A DNA stretch of 38,507 bases from CAYGBW01 sp964348185 (GCA_964348185.1 CAYGBW010000033.1:1-38507); one strand, 5' to 3'; counted from the first letter of the stretch, positions 27,301 to 35,254 are shown. Notes: generated by a model from the sequence alone, not told the origin. Numbers and translations are program-made.

Positions 27301-28345
27301 GAGATACGACCGTCATCACCCCATAGTGATCTGACGCATGGACCCCGTCCACAGCTTGATCGAAAACGATCCGACTCTCAAGGATCTGGTCCCTCCTGAA
27401 AGCCGAGTTGAGAAAGATGTAGTCGATCCTTCGAGATTTCCTGTCGTAATCGGCTCCGAGGTGATGATAGACGGTTTTCACACCGTTCCGATTTGAGGGA
27501 ACAATCTGTGAGTACCGCGTATTCTCGTTCTTATGACCATCCCAGGTGGCTCCCTCACTTTCAGGGTTGGCAAGGCGGTAGGTGTCCCAGAGCCGCCCTT
27601 CCTTCACAAGGTGGACCATGAGGGAGTTGTCCTCGGTCATGTTGAAGTCACCCAGCAGCACCCCCGGATCTGCTCCGACTGTTCTTTTCGTGAAAGCAAG
27701 GATCCGCTTAATCTCTTGAGCTTGGCGCCGGAAGGACCGGCTCAGTATGGCCGAATAGGTCCGGTGGTCTGGTTCGGAGATCTCCTTTTGATCGCGCCGT
27801 CGATCGAGCAGGCGGAATATTCGATGGCCCTCATGAAGTCCCGCATAGGTATGGGTATGGATGATATAGAGACGATTCCCTTCGACTGACGCTACGCCGG
27901 CCATGACTTGGCGGGAGTCGGTAAAGTGAAGGCAGAAGAAATCGCTATATATTCCGAAGGGGTCTCCCGAAATCTGACTTGAACCTGCCCGTCTGAGACG
28001 GAACTGCTTCTTTGCCAGTACGATCAGCCCCAGTTTTAGATTGATGGGGATTCCCAGCTTTCCAATCTTGATCCCTCCGTTGTAGACCTGATGAATCTCA
28101 TCGTACCCCAGATCTGCGGCCAGCCTTCTGCTGTATTCGGGGATGGGGTTAGCCTCCTGGATGGCGATAAAATCGGGCTGAAGCCGCCTCAGCTCCTGGA
28201 CCAGTATCTGGTAACGCATCTGTCGTCTCTGATCCGGTTCAAGGGGTTTCATCTTCAGGATGCCCCTCTCGTCCAGACCAAACCAGACATTGATGGTGAG
28301 TATAGAAAAAGTCATGGGGGTGGCTGCCCGAGACCGGTGCTTCAT
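27275..28345 (-). CDS. Endonuclease/exonuclease/phosphatase (EEP) family protein
   Basis: About 356 aa. EEP signatures: FSILTINVWFG start, D/N strand, catalytic Glu in IAIQEANP, IIHTHTYAG, GDFNMTEDNS, IDYIFLNS with Asp and the final ASDHYGVM (Asp-His). Members cleave nucleic acids, phosphoinositides or small phosphoesters with Mg2+; which applies here is not visible. Start uncertain: ATG 28345 chosen; GTG 28375 and ATG 28315 are also in frame and none has a strong ribosome site. No signal sequence is obvious. Convergent 26-nt overlap with the thioredoxin-like gene. Confidence 0.85.
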   Translation of the reverse strand: MKHRSRAATPMTFSILTINVWFGLDERGILKMKPLEPDQRRQMRYQILVQELRRLQPDFIAIQEANPIPEYSRRLAADLGYDEIHQVYNGGIKIGKLGIPINLKLGLIVLAKKQFRLRRAGSSQISGDPFGIYSDFFCLHFTDSRQVMAGVASVEGNRLYIIHTHTYAGLHEGHRIFRLLDRRRDQKEISEPDHRTYSAILSRSFRRQAQEIKRILAFTKRTVGADPGVLLGDFNMTEDNSLMVHLVKEGRLWDTYRLANPESEGATWDGHKNENTRYSQIVPSNRNGVKTVYHHLGADYDRKSRRIDYIFLNSAFRRDQILESRIVFDQAVDGVHASDHYGVMTVVSLRPGCAHR

Positions 28346-28573
28346 CCTTGCTTCAACCGTGGCGCAGTCGTTCACAACGGATTGGCTTCAGAGGGCTCAG
28401 TGCCTCGGTTCGCAAATCCTGCAACCTACCGCTCCCGTGTGATCAACCCCTTTGCTCACTCGCCTCGGCTGAGCTCGTCGCAACCAGCACTAAGTCCTTG
28501 AGGGAATAAGTTCGTTGTCGAACTGATGAATCGAAGGAGTTCGTCATGGGAAAGGAAAACGTCGAGGTCAGCC

Positions 28574-29551
28574 CTAACTGAACAGGGCCTGGGTTACCCT
28601 TTCCACCATGGCCAGTCCCTTGACCTCTTTCTCAAAAAGAGGGGCCTCTCCACAGAAATTGTCAAAAGACTGGAGGATTTCCTGCCTGTACCTGTCCTGC
28701 ATGGCGACCCGGTTGAGAATGAACTCGGCCGTGTTTTCGTCGATTTCAGCCTTGTCGATAACCTCGTTGACAATGACCCCGCCGATGGGGATACCGAAAT
28801 CCTGAAACCAACCGATGAAGCGTTTGATGACCGCAATGGGAAGGCTCTCAAGAAGGGTCACAAAAAAGAACGCTGTTTTTTCTTTGTCTGTGATCAAAGC
28901 CCGCATCTTCTCGATTCGATCACGAAATGTGGTCAGATAGTCGAGTAAGGCGTCCTGTTCATCCTCAGCCTTCTTCTTTCTGAAAGAGAGGCTCAGCCTG
29001 ATCTGCCGAGCCTACTCGCGGCTTTTGTGCATTTTGTTTACCCAGAGGGCATAAACCTTGGACATGCCAAGGAGTCTCCTGGCATTGGCCGTGGGGGCCG
29101 TATCAAAGACATAGACCTCATAGTCGTCTTCGAAGATGATGTTGATCATGTTTTCGAACATGGCCGACTCTTCAAACGCAGGGTTCATGGTGGCCGATTC
29201 CACGAAATCCTCGGCCTTGGTTGGAATATCTGCAAATTTGAGAAACCAGGCGATTTTGTCTTTAATGTCCTTTTTGGATCGCTCAATGGTCTCAGATGTA
29301 TCAATCTCGCTGGCATAGAGATTGGAGACCCCTTCCACGGGAATCGGCTTCCCGAATACGTTCTGCTCCAGCAGATTGGACAGGCTATGGACGGGATTGG
29401 TTGAGGCGAGAAGTGTCTTCCTGCCCTGCCTTGAAAACCACAGAGCCGTTGCGCCGGCGATAACGGTCTTGCCGACCCCTCCCTTGCCCCCGAAATAGAG
29501 ATATCGCACGGTGGGGTGCTTCTGGAAGAATTCACTCATCGTAAAATTCAT
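28574..29551 (-). pseudogene. Second ArsA/Get3-like ATPase, interrupted by an in-frame amber codon
   Basis: A single frame of 326 codons from ATG 29551 to a stop at 28574, broken only by TAG at 29014-29012 (after KMHKSRE). Before it: P-loop FGGKGGVGKT, switch I ASTNPVHSLSN, switch II FDTAPTANARRLL. After it: KKKAEDEQDALLDYL, ITDKEKTAFFFV and FDNFCGEAPLFEKEVKGLA, all matching the full-length paralogue upstream. No frameshift is needed, and total length equals the paralogue. The switch I Asp of ArsA/Get3 is Asn here and the switch II GH is AN. The ATG overlaps the upstream stop by 4 nt (ATGA) with GGGGAGG before it, so it was coupled to ArsA1. It may be a recent nonsense mutation, a sequencing error, or read through. 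Confidence 0.8.
29012..29014 (-). other. In-frame TAG inside ArsA2
   Basis: The codon reads GAG-TAG-GCT on the coding strand. Single-base parents include GAG, CAG and AAG. TAG is used as an ordinary terminator by other genes here (e.g. at 1785-1787 and 10259-10261), so global reassignment is unlikely. Confidence 0.85.
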
Positions 29552-30531
29552 AGCGTTTCCTCCCCGAACATCACCGCAGCCATTCGCTGTATCGTGTCGA
29601 GCCCCTTGATCTCATTGTCAAACTCTGGGACCATGGCAAGGACCTTGTTCCCGAATTGTTTCTTGATGGTTTCCAGACAGGTCGTCTGCATTTCGATCCT
29701 GTTTCTCAGATACTGAGGGATCTGCTGATTCTGCAAGTCCTGTGAGATGACCCGGTTGACCACGTAACCGGTCAGAGGAACGTCGAATCGGGCAAAAAGG
29801 CCCCCCGCCTTGATGGTATCCTCGATCACCATGTCTTCGGGTGTCAACACAAAATAGAAAGCGGTCTTTTCTGTATCTGTCATGATCTTGGAAGAGGTTC
29901 CAATTCGGTCTTTGATATACATGAGTTCGTTGTAAATGGCGTCTTCCTCGGTCTGTTTTTCTCGCTTCATGGTGGCAATGACCGAGTCGTACTCCCGCAT
30001 CTGTTCTCGGAGGCCCGTGATCTTCTCCAACCATGCATCATAGATTGATCCCATGCTGAGATAATAAAGGGCATGGCCCAGGGGAACCAGGTCATAGATG
30101 TAGTAATCGTACTTTCCCTCTATCACAATGTCGACAACCGCATCGAATATGGCGCTCTCTTCCATGGCAGGTTCGGCAGAAGCCGCCTCGATATACTGCT
30201 CGATCTCCTCGGGGATTTTGTCCATCCCGTACATGTCGATGATCTTCTGACGGATCTCTTTCTGATATTCCTTGATTCGGTGATCCGCATCGATTTCCTG
30301 AGCATAGAGGTTCGGCATGATTTCGACGGCTCCCTTTCCAAAAATGTCCTGTTCGAAAATATCGCTCAGGGAGGCCTGGGGATCTACTGAGAATACAAGA
30401 ACCTTCTTGCCTTGCTTGGCCAGCCAATAGGCCGTGGCGGCAGAGAACGTGGTTTTCCCCAATCCCCCTTTTCCCCCGTACATGACGTATTTCCGATTCG
30501 GATATTTCTGGAACATCTCTGCCAGAGACAT
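29548..30531 (-). CDS. ArsA/Get3-like anion-transporting ATPase (first paralogue)
   Basis: 327-aa P-loop ATPase of the ArsA/Get3 (SIMIBI) class. Deviant Walker A MYGGKGGLGKTT (residues 17-28), switch I SVDPQASLSDIF (Asp kept; the usual His is Ala), switch II YDLVPLGHALYYL (GH kept; TAPT altered). Long helical insert about 150-215, then MTDTEKTAFYFVLTPEDM as in ArsA. ATG 30531 is chosen because GGAGG lies 5 nt before it; ATG 30543 is in frame. Relatives insert tail-anchored proteins or drive arsenite export, but no arsB or arsenic genes are near. It is coupled to a divergent paralogue and preceded by two small paralogous genes, which suggests a dedicated complex. Confidence 0.88.
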   Translation of the reverse strand: MSLAEMFQKYPNRKYVMYGGKGGLGKTTFSAATAYWLAKQGKKVLVFSVDPQASLSDIFEQDIFGKGAVEIMPNLYAQEIDADHRIKEYQKEIRQKIIDMYGMDKIPEEIEQYIEAASAEPAMEESAIFDAVVDIVIEGKYDYYIYDLVPLGHALYYLSMGSIYDAWLEKITGLREQMREYDSVIATMKREKQTEEDAIYNELMYIKDRIGTSSKIMTDTEKTAFYFVLTPEDMVIEDTIKAGGLFARFDVPLTGYVVNRVISQDLQNQQIPQYLRNRIEMQTTCLETIKKQFGNKVLAMVPEFDNEIKGLDTIQRMAAVMFGEETL

Positions 30532-30693
30532 GACAGCCTCCATTGGAACTTACCAAGACTAGAGGGAATCCGAGACTAGGTCGGAAAACCTACCACGGTT
30601 TAAACGAAATCATTTATCTTGAGAGAGAGTGGATCCCCATTATGAGAGGAAGTGAGCCCATTTGGCCATAAGCTTGGCTACGCTCGACCCTGT

Positions 30694-30987
30694 TCAGTAC
30701 ATGGAATCCATCAGATCCTTTTCCCGGAGCATTCGCCGCTTCCAGGTAGCAATTTGGGGAACCACGTAAGGCAAGAGTCGAAGAGAGTAGTAAGGCGGTA
30801 GCACGGGAACCCCAAGCATGTCACCCATGGTGATCAGGATGAAGAGGTGCTCCATGCTGGAGCGAGTCTTGAGGGCCTGACGGGCCATGCCATGAGTCGC
30901 CATGCCATAAGTAAAATCCCTTAAGAATCCGACAACTTTGCTCCCAATGCCCTCTTTTTCCTGGTCTGACGTTTTCTCTTCCACCAT
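30694..30987 (-). CDS. Small conserved protein, paralogue B (ArsA-associated)
   Basis: 97-aa protein; ATG has GGAG 8 nt upstream. It aligns over about 78 residues with the gene at 31039-31299: both have DF-YG then HGM, a hydrophobic stretch with T-x-G-x3-GVPV, and the block PxYYSLRLxPY, then WK-x3-L and DL-x-D. The hydrophobic segment (about 48-75) could lie in or on the membrane, though charged residues interrupt it. I recognise no family. Position directly upstream of two ArsA/Get3-like ATPases makes it a candidate client, adaptor or membrane partner. The 162 nt to ArsA1 hold no gene. Confidence 0.75.
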   Translation of the reverse strand: MVEEKTSDQEKEGIGSKVVGFLRDFTYGMATHGMARQALKTRSSMEHLFILITMGDMLGVPVLPPYYSLRLLPYVVPQIATWKRRMLREKDLMDSMY

Positions 30988-31038
30988 GTCAAGGTCTCCG
31001 ATTCATCCCAAGAAAGATTTGTTTCTTCTTTTTGTCCA

Positions 31039-31299
31039 TCAATCATGCACGACATCAAGGAGATCTCTAGGTTTCAGGGTTTTTTTCTTCCAATGGGGAA
31101 ACCGCGCAACGTAGTAGGGAACCAATCTCAGAGAGTAATACCCTGGGAAAACAGGGACACCGATCGCCTCCCCCACGGTAAAAAGCACGAAAATATCGTC
31201 GAGCTCGGCCTTCTTGTCATACACCCCTGACACCATCCCATGGAGGAGAAAGCCGTAGAGGAAATCTTTGGCTGCTTGAATAAAGCCACTCTGTCCCAT
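31039..31299 (-). CDS. Small conserved protein, paralogue A (ArsA-associated)
   Basis: 86 aa from ATG 31299 (GGGAGG 15 nt upstream, a long spacing). The alternative TTG at 31347 gives 102 aa with an MVDH start resembling MVEE of paralogue B, but it overlaps a candidate -10 box. Core: KDFLYGFLLHGM, VLFTVGEAIGVPVFP, YYSLRLVPYYVARF, then basic WKKKTLKPRDLLD. Same layout as paralogue B, 51 nt downstream. Possibly membrane-associated; function unknown. Likely the first gene of a unit with paralogue B and the two ATPases, since a terminator follows cstA. Confidence 0.72.
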   Translation of the reverse strand: MGQSGFIQAAKDFLYGFLLHGMVSGVYDKKAELDDIFVLFTVGEAIGVPVFPGYYSLRLVPYYVARFPHWKKKTLKPRDLLDVVHD

Positions 31300-31346
31300 T
31301 CGTCGCTTGCCAGTCCTCCCTGTATCATTGTCTGAATGGTCAACCA

Positions 31347-31375
31347 ATTCTAAAGCTTATCGAAATCAAATACAA
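31347..31375 (-). promoter_or_regulatory. Candidate promoter for the small-protein/ArsA cluster
   Basis: On the minus strand TTGTAT is followed 17 nt later by TAGAAT, just downstream of the cstA terminator. The predicted transcript would begin near 31340, which supports ATG 31299 as the start of paralogue A. Both boxes match consensus only partly. Confidence 0.4.
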
Positions 31376-31380
31376 GATCG

Positions 31381-31415
31381 AAAAAATATGGGGGCCCCGC
31401 ATGCGGCGAGCCCCC
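31381..31415 (-). terminator. Intrinsic terminator of cstA
   Basis: Stem GGGGGC / GCCCCC with an inner CCGCATGCGG palindrome, followed on the minus strand by ATATTTTTTC. It begins 27 nt after the cstA stop and separates cstA from the small-protein/ArsA cluster. Confidence 0.8.
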
Positions 31416-31441
31416 TTAACCATTTCTCGTTCAAAAAGACC

Positions 31442-33118
31442 CTAAGCCTCGGCTTTTGCGGCCTCTGCAGGGACCTTCGCGTATTCTGCCTTGTATTTCC
31501 GAAACGCCTTGTAGCCGTCCCAGGCCAGGATCAGGGCGAGGATAATAAGCACGATGCCAAGTCCGCCTGAAAAGAGATTTCCGACCAGCTTTCCGCCCGA
31601 CACCTTCCCGGTAAAGACCAGGGGAAGGAACACCCAGAAGACCATATAGAACAGCGCCGCCACCGTGGTCACGTACATGAAGAACATGGGATAGATCACG
31701 AACCTGTAATTTTTCCCCTTGGTGAGCAGATAGAGTGTAACCAAGAGTAAAGCCAGACCGGCCATTAGTTGATTTGCTCCTCCGAAAAGGACCCAGATAT
31801 AAATCCACGAGCCGGTTCTGACCAGGACGAAGGCGATGATCAGTGCTGCGATCGTGGCCACGTGGTGGTTTTTGGCAATACCGATCTTGTCTCCCAGAAG
31901 CTCGATCGTGGCAACCTTCATAAACCGAAAAACCAGATTCACGACGGTGAGAGCCAGGATAATGAGCATGGCACCGGCCACGGAGTTTGCATATGAGCCC
32001 GGAATTCCCAGAATTCCCATGGCTCCACCGAGAGCGGTTGAAAAGATCGCGGTAGGACCCCCCTTCAGCGCTGTCAGATATTCGGCCTTACCGGCAAAGG
32101 CCGTGGCACACACGATCAGGGCAATGATCCCGATGGTAAACTCGGCAAACATGGCTCCAGCGGAAACCGGCCTCACATCCATTTCGCTCTCGATCTGCCG
32201 GGAGGTGGCCGTACTGTTGACCAGGCTGTGCCACCCGGAGATGGCGCCGCACGCGATGGTAACAAACAGGAGCGGCCAGAGGGGCCCGATTGGGGTGCTC
32301 CATCCCGTAAAGACCGGCAGCGTCAGGGGCTTAGCACCGACCAGGATACCAATGACGCCGACGATGATCCCAAAATACACAACATAGACCGAAGCGTAGT
32401 TGTAAGGTTGGATGAACCTCCAGACCGGAAGAATGGCGCTGAAGTAGGCAAAGATCAGAACACAGATCAACATCACGGTGTAGGAGGTCTTGATGGGTAT
32501 TAAGCGTCCAACCCCTATCGCTACGAAAATTAGGATAATGGCCAGAATCGTCGTACCGATGATGTTGGTTTTGGCCGTGTATATCATATAGCCCACCAGA
32601 AAGGCGACACCAACCACCACGAGCATGGGGAAAGGAAGCGACGCATCGCCTACCAGGCCCGTCGTAACGATATTAAGGAAAGCGCCGGCGACCAGAAGGA
32701 GGTAGAAATAGATGAACGCAAGCAGAATCCCCCTTGCCCGGGGTGATACAAGTTTATAGCTGATCGCCCCAAATGTCTCTCCATCATGCCGGATGGAGAC
32801 CATGGCGCTAGAATAGTCATGGAGCCACCCGATAAAGAGGACGCCCAATCCCAACCAGAGCATGGCCGGCAGCCATCCCCACTGGAGAGCCACAATGGGA
32901 CCAATGATGGGGGCTGCTCCGGCAATAGAGTTGAGCTGGAACCCAAAGAGAACATTCCTGTTAGCGGGCATAAAGTCGACACCGTCCATATACATCTTGG
33001 CCGGTGTCGCCTTACTCGGATCCGCCTCATAGACCTTCCGACTGGCCCATCGCGCGTACACCCAGTAGCCAATTATGACAATAACTGCCCAGAAAGCAAG
33101 CACTAAAAGAGAGTTCAT
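31442..33118 (-). CDS. cstA: Carbon starvation protein CstA-family transporter
   Basis: 558-aa integral membrane protein with about 14-16 hydrophobic helices, in the shorter CstA/BtsT class that imports peptides or pyruvate. Family landmarks: PANRNVLFGFQLNSIAGAAP, QWGWLPAMLWLG, GWLHDYSSAMVSIRHDG, CGAISGWHSLVNSTATSRQI and FGGANQLMAGLALLLVTL. The start has AAAGGAGG about 7 nt upstream. The soluble tail is short and Ala/Lys-rich. It has its own promoter and leader upstream and terminator downstream. Substrate class is inferred from E. coli relatives; carbon-starvation control is not shown here. Confidence 0.95.
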   Translation of the reverse strand: MNSLLVLAFWAVIVIIGYWVYARWASRKVYEADPSKATPAKMYMDGVDFMPANRNVLFGFQLNSIAGAAPIIGPIVALQWGWLPAMLWLGLGVLFIGWLHDYSSAMVSIRHDGETFGAISYKLVSPRARGILLAFIYFYLLLVAGAFLNIVTTGLVGDASLPFPMLVVVGVAFLVGYMIYTAKTNIIGTTILAIILIFVAIGVGRLIPIKTSYTVMLICVLIFAYFSAILPVWRFIQPYNYASVYVVYFGIIVGVIGILVGAKPLTLPVFTGWSTPIGPLWPLLFVTIACGAISGWHSLVNSTATSRQIESEMDVRPVSAGAMFAEFTIGIIALIVCATAFAGKAEYLTALKGGPTAIFSTALGGAMGILGIPGSYANSVAGAMLIILALTVVNLVFRFMKVATIELLGDKIGIAKNHHVATIAALIIAFVLVRTGSWIYIWVLFGGANQLMAGLALLLVTLYLLTKGKNYRFVIYPMFFMYVTTVAALFYMVFWVFLPLVFTGKVSGGKLVGNLFSGGLGIVLIILALILAWDGYKAFRKYKAEYAKVPAEAAKAEA

Positions 33119-33251
33119 CTTTCAATCCTCCTTTCAAATTGATGCCTTTTGAACAAAGCAACATGAAAAGAGACCAGATTGAACTCACCGAAAACCCATG
33201 CCCGATGTTTGCCTGATCCCCCTTCTTCCGAGAGAACCCGAAACTCGTCAT
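33027..33251 (-). other. Possible leader ORF overlapping the cstA start
   Basis: A 74-codon frame opens at ATG 33251 right after AAAGGAGGTGAT (33261-33250), a 12-nt match to the complement of the usual 16S rRNA 3' end. The spacing to the ATG is only about 2 nt, so initiation may be poor. The frame runs past the cstA start by 92 nt in another frame. Protein character is weak; a regulatory role is more likely than a functional product. Confidence 0.35.
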
Positions 33252-33276
33252 CACCTCCTTTTACAGGATTTGACGC

Positions 33277-33305
33277 ATCCTAAGACATTATTTGAAACTT
33301 GTCAA
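33277..33305 (-). promoter_or_regulatory. Candidate sigma-70 promoter of cstA
   Basis: On the minus strand a perfect -35 TTGACA is followed after 17 nt by TAGGAT. It would give a leader of about 150 nt before cstA, containing the strong ribosome-site-like sequence and the short overlapping frame. Confidence 0.55.
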
Positions 33306-33484
33306 GAACTGTGTTAGCCTAGAAGATCCAAAAAATGCTGACATATCGGGAGGTCGCCACTGCTCGCTTGCTCCGCGGTAATCCAAGGTCCTGGAGTCTA
33401 TGCACCCCATTCAAATCATGGGTACCTCTGTCGCAATCGATTCCTGGAATGGGCATGGAATAATGATGAATGCTAGCCTGCATA

Positions 33485-33547
33485 ATTCACGAATTCTCTG
33501 AATTCGTGAATAAGCACCTGCAAACGAAGAAGAATCTTCGTTGCAGG
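33485..33547. repeat. Two consecutive hairpin-forming palindromes
   Basis: First, a perfect 12-bp inverted repeat ATTCACGAATTC / GAATTCGTGAAT with a 3-nt loop (33485-33511). Second, at 33517-33547, CCTGCAAACGAAGA pairs with TCTTCGTTGCAGG with one bulge and an AGAA loop. A partial relative, ACGAATTCATGAATA, recurs near 33687. Confidence 0.7.
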
Positions 33548-33564
33548 TTTCGACAGGGTGCCTC

Positions 33565-33664
33565 GCATCCAGCCCTTCGACCTGCTCAGCGCCCCGAGCC
33601 TGTCGAGGGGCTCAAGGCTAGCCCTGAGCGGGGGCCAGAAAAGGCCGTAGTCGAAGTCCGAAGG
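33565..33664. repeat. REP-like palindromic element
   Basis: The segment begins CATCCAGCCCTTCGACC and ends GGCCGTAGTCGAAG, and contains CCCCGAGCCTGTCGAGGGG and GCCCTGAGCGGGGGCC. The GTCGA / CTCAG word pattern is that of the widespread CTTCGACAGGCTCAGG-type intergenic repeats. It can fold into a long imperfect hairpin. No gene lies between 33119 and the DUF2148 gene; this stretch holds the cstA control region and these repeats. Confidence 0.6.
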
Positions 33665-33939
33665 ACGGATTGTTCATGAAGTCGCCACGAATTCATGAAT
33701 AATCCGGGCTAGAATGATGGAATACGTTGAACCGAGGGCAGAAATGTAGTTGTCTAGGGTTTAGGAGGGCTTCCTTGAGGAACAATTCACAAAAACCTCG
33801 GCCTCCAGCCTCAAGTTCGCCGGAGGCGAACGGTCCTCCAACCTCTATCAGAGCAATGGCCACCCTTTAGCACACCATTCGAGTATTCCAATTGGACGAA
33901 ACTCCAGAGTTCATAAACCAAGTCAGGGGGAAATGGCAG

Positions 33940-34458
33940 ATGGAAGGTTTGAGAATTGTTGCAGAACTGATGGCCCTTTCAGCGCGAACCGCTCCGAAAA
34001 GCGTAGGCCAGGATTTTGTGGAGATTAAGATTCTGGAGGGCGATAACGTTCAGCGGCTGGCAGAGGGTATGGTCACGTTTGGCCAGGAGAAGGGAAAACC
34101 CAACTTCGATCGGGACGGGAAGAACGTAAGGGAGAGCGAGGTTGTCGTTCTTATCGGACTCAAAGGTGAGAGAACGGTTGGACTGAATTGCAGCGGTTGT
34201 GGATACGCCACGTGCGCAGAGTTTGAGAAAGCCGAGGGGGTGGACGGGGAGTTCAGGGGCCCCCACTGTGCCTTTCGACTCCTCGACATGGGGATAGCCC
34301 TGGGGTCCGCCGTTAAGACGGCGAGTCTCCTCAACGCCGACAACCGGATCATGTACCGCATCGGCACGGTGGCCAGAAGCATGGGGTTTTGCGACTGGGA
34401 GTATGTCATGGGTATCCCCCTGTCGGCCACAGGAAAGAGCATCTATTTTGACAGATGA
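33940..34458 (+). CDS. DUF2148 ferredoxin-domain protein
   Basis: About 172 aa from ATG 33940 (AGGGGGA 8 nt upstream); a TTG at 33892 would add 16 residues. The family pattern is seen: LMALSARTAPKSVGQD at the start, then the cysteine cluster CSGCGYATCAEF and GPHCAFR, which probably binds a [4Fe-4S] cluster, then LGSAVKTASLLNADNRIMYRIGTVA and GIPLSATGKSIYFDR. Members are frequent in anaerobes; the electron partner is unknown. It points toward the end of the cassette-like minus-strand genes. Confidence 0.88.
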   Translation: MEGLRIVAELMALSARTAPKSVGQDFVEIKILEGDNVQRLAEGMVTFGQEKGKPNFDRDGKNVRESEVVVLIGLKGERTVGLNCSGCGYATCAEFEKAEGVDGEFRGPHCAFRLLDMGIALGSAVKTASLLNADNRIMYRIGTVARSMGFCDWEYVMGIPLSATGKSIYFDR

Positions 34459-34560
34459 GCACCGGGACTTACAGATCCAGACCGTACCGATATGGTATGT
34501 TTGATTGTTTCCCTGGTGGGGGTCAAGCATGCTGCGCGGTCCTTCGGTGAGTATGGCATT

Positions 34561-34648
34561 CTTACGGCTAGCAGTTGAACTCGGCTGCGAGCACTCTGCT
34601 GAACACCGTCGTTCGTCGGCTGCAGCGATGGGTTACGCATTGTTACTC
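34561..34648 (-). other. Degenerate attC-like site
   Basis: Read on the minus strand, GTAACCCATCGCTGCAGCCGAC has the layout of an attC R''-L'' end and lies just after the YiiX-like gene stop. The other side (GCCGAGTTCAACTGCTAGCC) is only loosely like L'-R' and the arms do not form a good stem. It is probably a decayed or rearranged site marking the cassette end. Confidence 0.3.
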
Positions 34649-35254
34649 TTCATGGACTCTAACTAACCGCTTCGCGCTGAAGATGGCGGCCGGTGATATC
34701 ACGATTTCATTCTCAGGCACTGAGTCGCCAAACCGCTCGCGCACCTTGGCTTGAACCCATGGATCTGAGAGATCAAATTCCTTCATGGTTTGGAGTTGTC
34801 CAATTTCCAGGTCAAGAGCACGCTTATAGATCTTCCAGACGAGTTCCGAACAATAAATGCGATCGTCTGACCATTCGAAGTAAAGGTCATAGTGCTTGCC
34901 TTCAAATGACTTTCCTACCTCCCACATTCGCTTAAGAGCCTGGGGTGTCAGAATTTCCTCTGCATCTGCGAGGCGCTTGACCGTATAATGCCTGTCCTCC
35001 CCCCGCAAGATCCACTCACGAAGAGGTGTCAGCTTTACAGGCTCGACGGCTTCAAATACGAAAGGTTGACCGTCTTTCAGGTAGACGATTCCCATGTGAC
35101 TGTATTTCGATTTCGTGGCTTTCTGAATAGCCAAACTCTGAGAAGATCGTGACGTGTGAAAAATGATGTCGCCATTTTGCGGCTCATACTCATCGGTCGA
35201 TGCGCAACCGGGCAGACACAGTAAGATCAAAAGCATGAGGATGATTGGTTTCAC
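34643..35254 (-). CDS. YiiX/YebB-like permuted papain-fold amidase lipoprotein
   Basis: 203-aa lipoprotein: signal with lipobox LLCLPGCAS (Cys about residue 17). Catalytic features of the NlpC/P60-like permuted fold: His in KYSHMGIVY, Glu in VFEAVEP, and Cys in IYCSELVWKIYKRA. Other family stretches: NGDIIFHTSRSSQS, GKSFEGKHYDLYFEWS. Likely hydrolyses a peptide or lipid amide in the envelope. The GTG start overlaps the stop of the preceding frame by 4 nt (GTGA) and has GGAG 5 nt upstream, so it is coupled to that gene. It lies in the cassette-like series of a relic integron. Confidence 0.85.
   Translation of the reverse strand: MKPIILMLLILLCLPGCASTDEYEPQNGDIIFHTSRSSQSLAIQKATKSKYSHMGIVYLKDGQPFVFEAVEPVKLTPLREWILRGEDRHYTVKRLADAEEILTPQALKRMWEVGKSFEGKHYDLYFEWSDDRIYCSELVWKIYKRALDLEIGQLQTMKEFDLSDPWVQAKVRERFGDSVPENEIVISPAAIFSAKRLVRVHEE

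Noticed and set aside
28350..28440. tRNA-like stretch with GTGGCGCAGTCGTTCA and GGTTCGCAAATCC
   Set aside because: D-arm-like and T-arm-like words occur, but acceptor, anticodon and T stems do not pair in the right register.
28574..29551. Pyrrolysine insertion at the amber codon
   Set aside because: TAG ends several other genes here, and no pyl genes are in the window. Kept only as a remote option.
31039..31347. Arsenic-resistance operon
   Set aside because: Despite ArsA-like ATPases there is no arsB, arsC or arsR gene nearby, and the small proteins lack the ArsD cysteine pairs.
33470..33679. 69-codon frame across the palindrome cluster
   Set aside because: Consists of translated repeats; no ribosome site.
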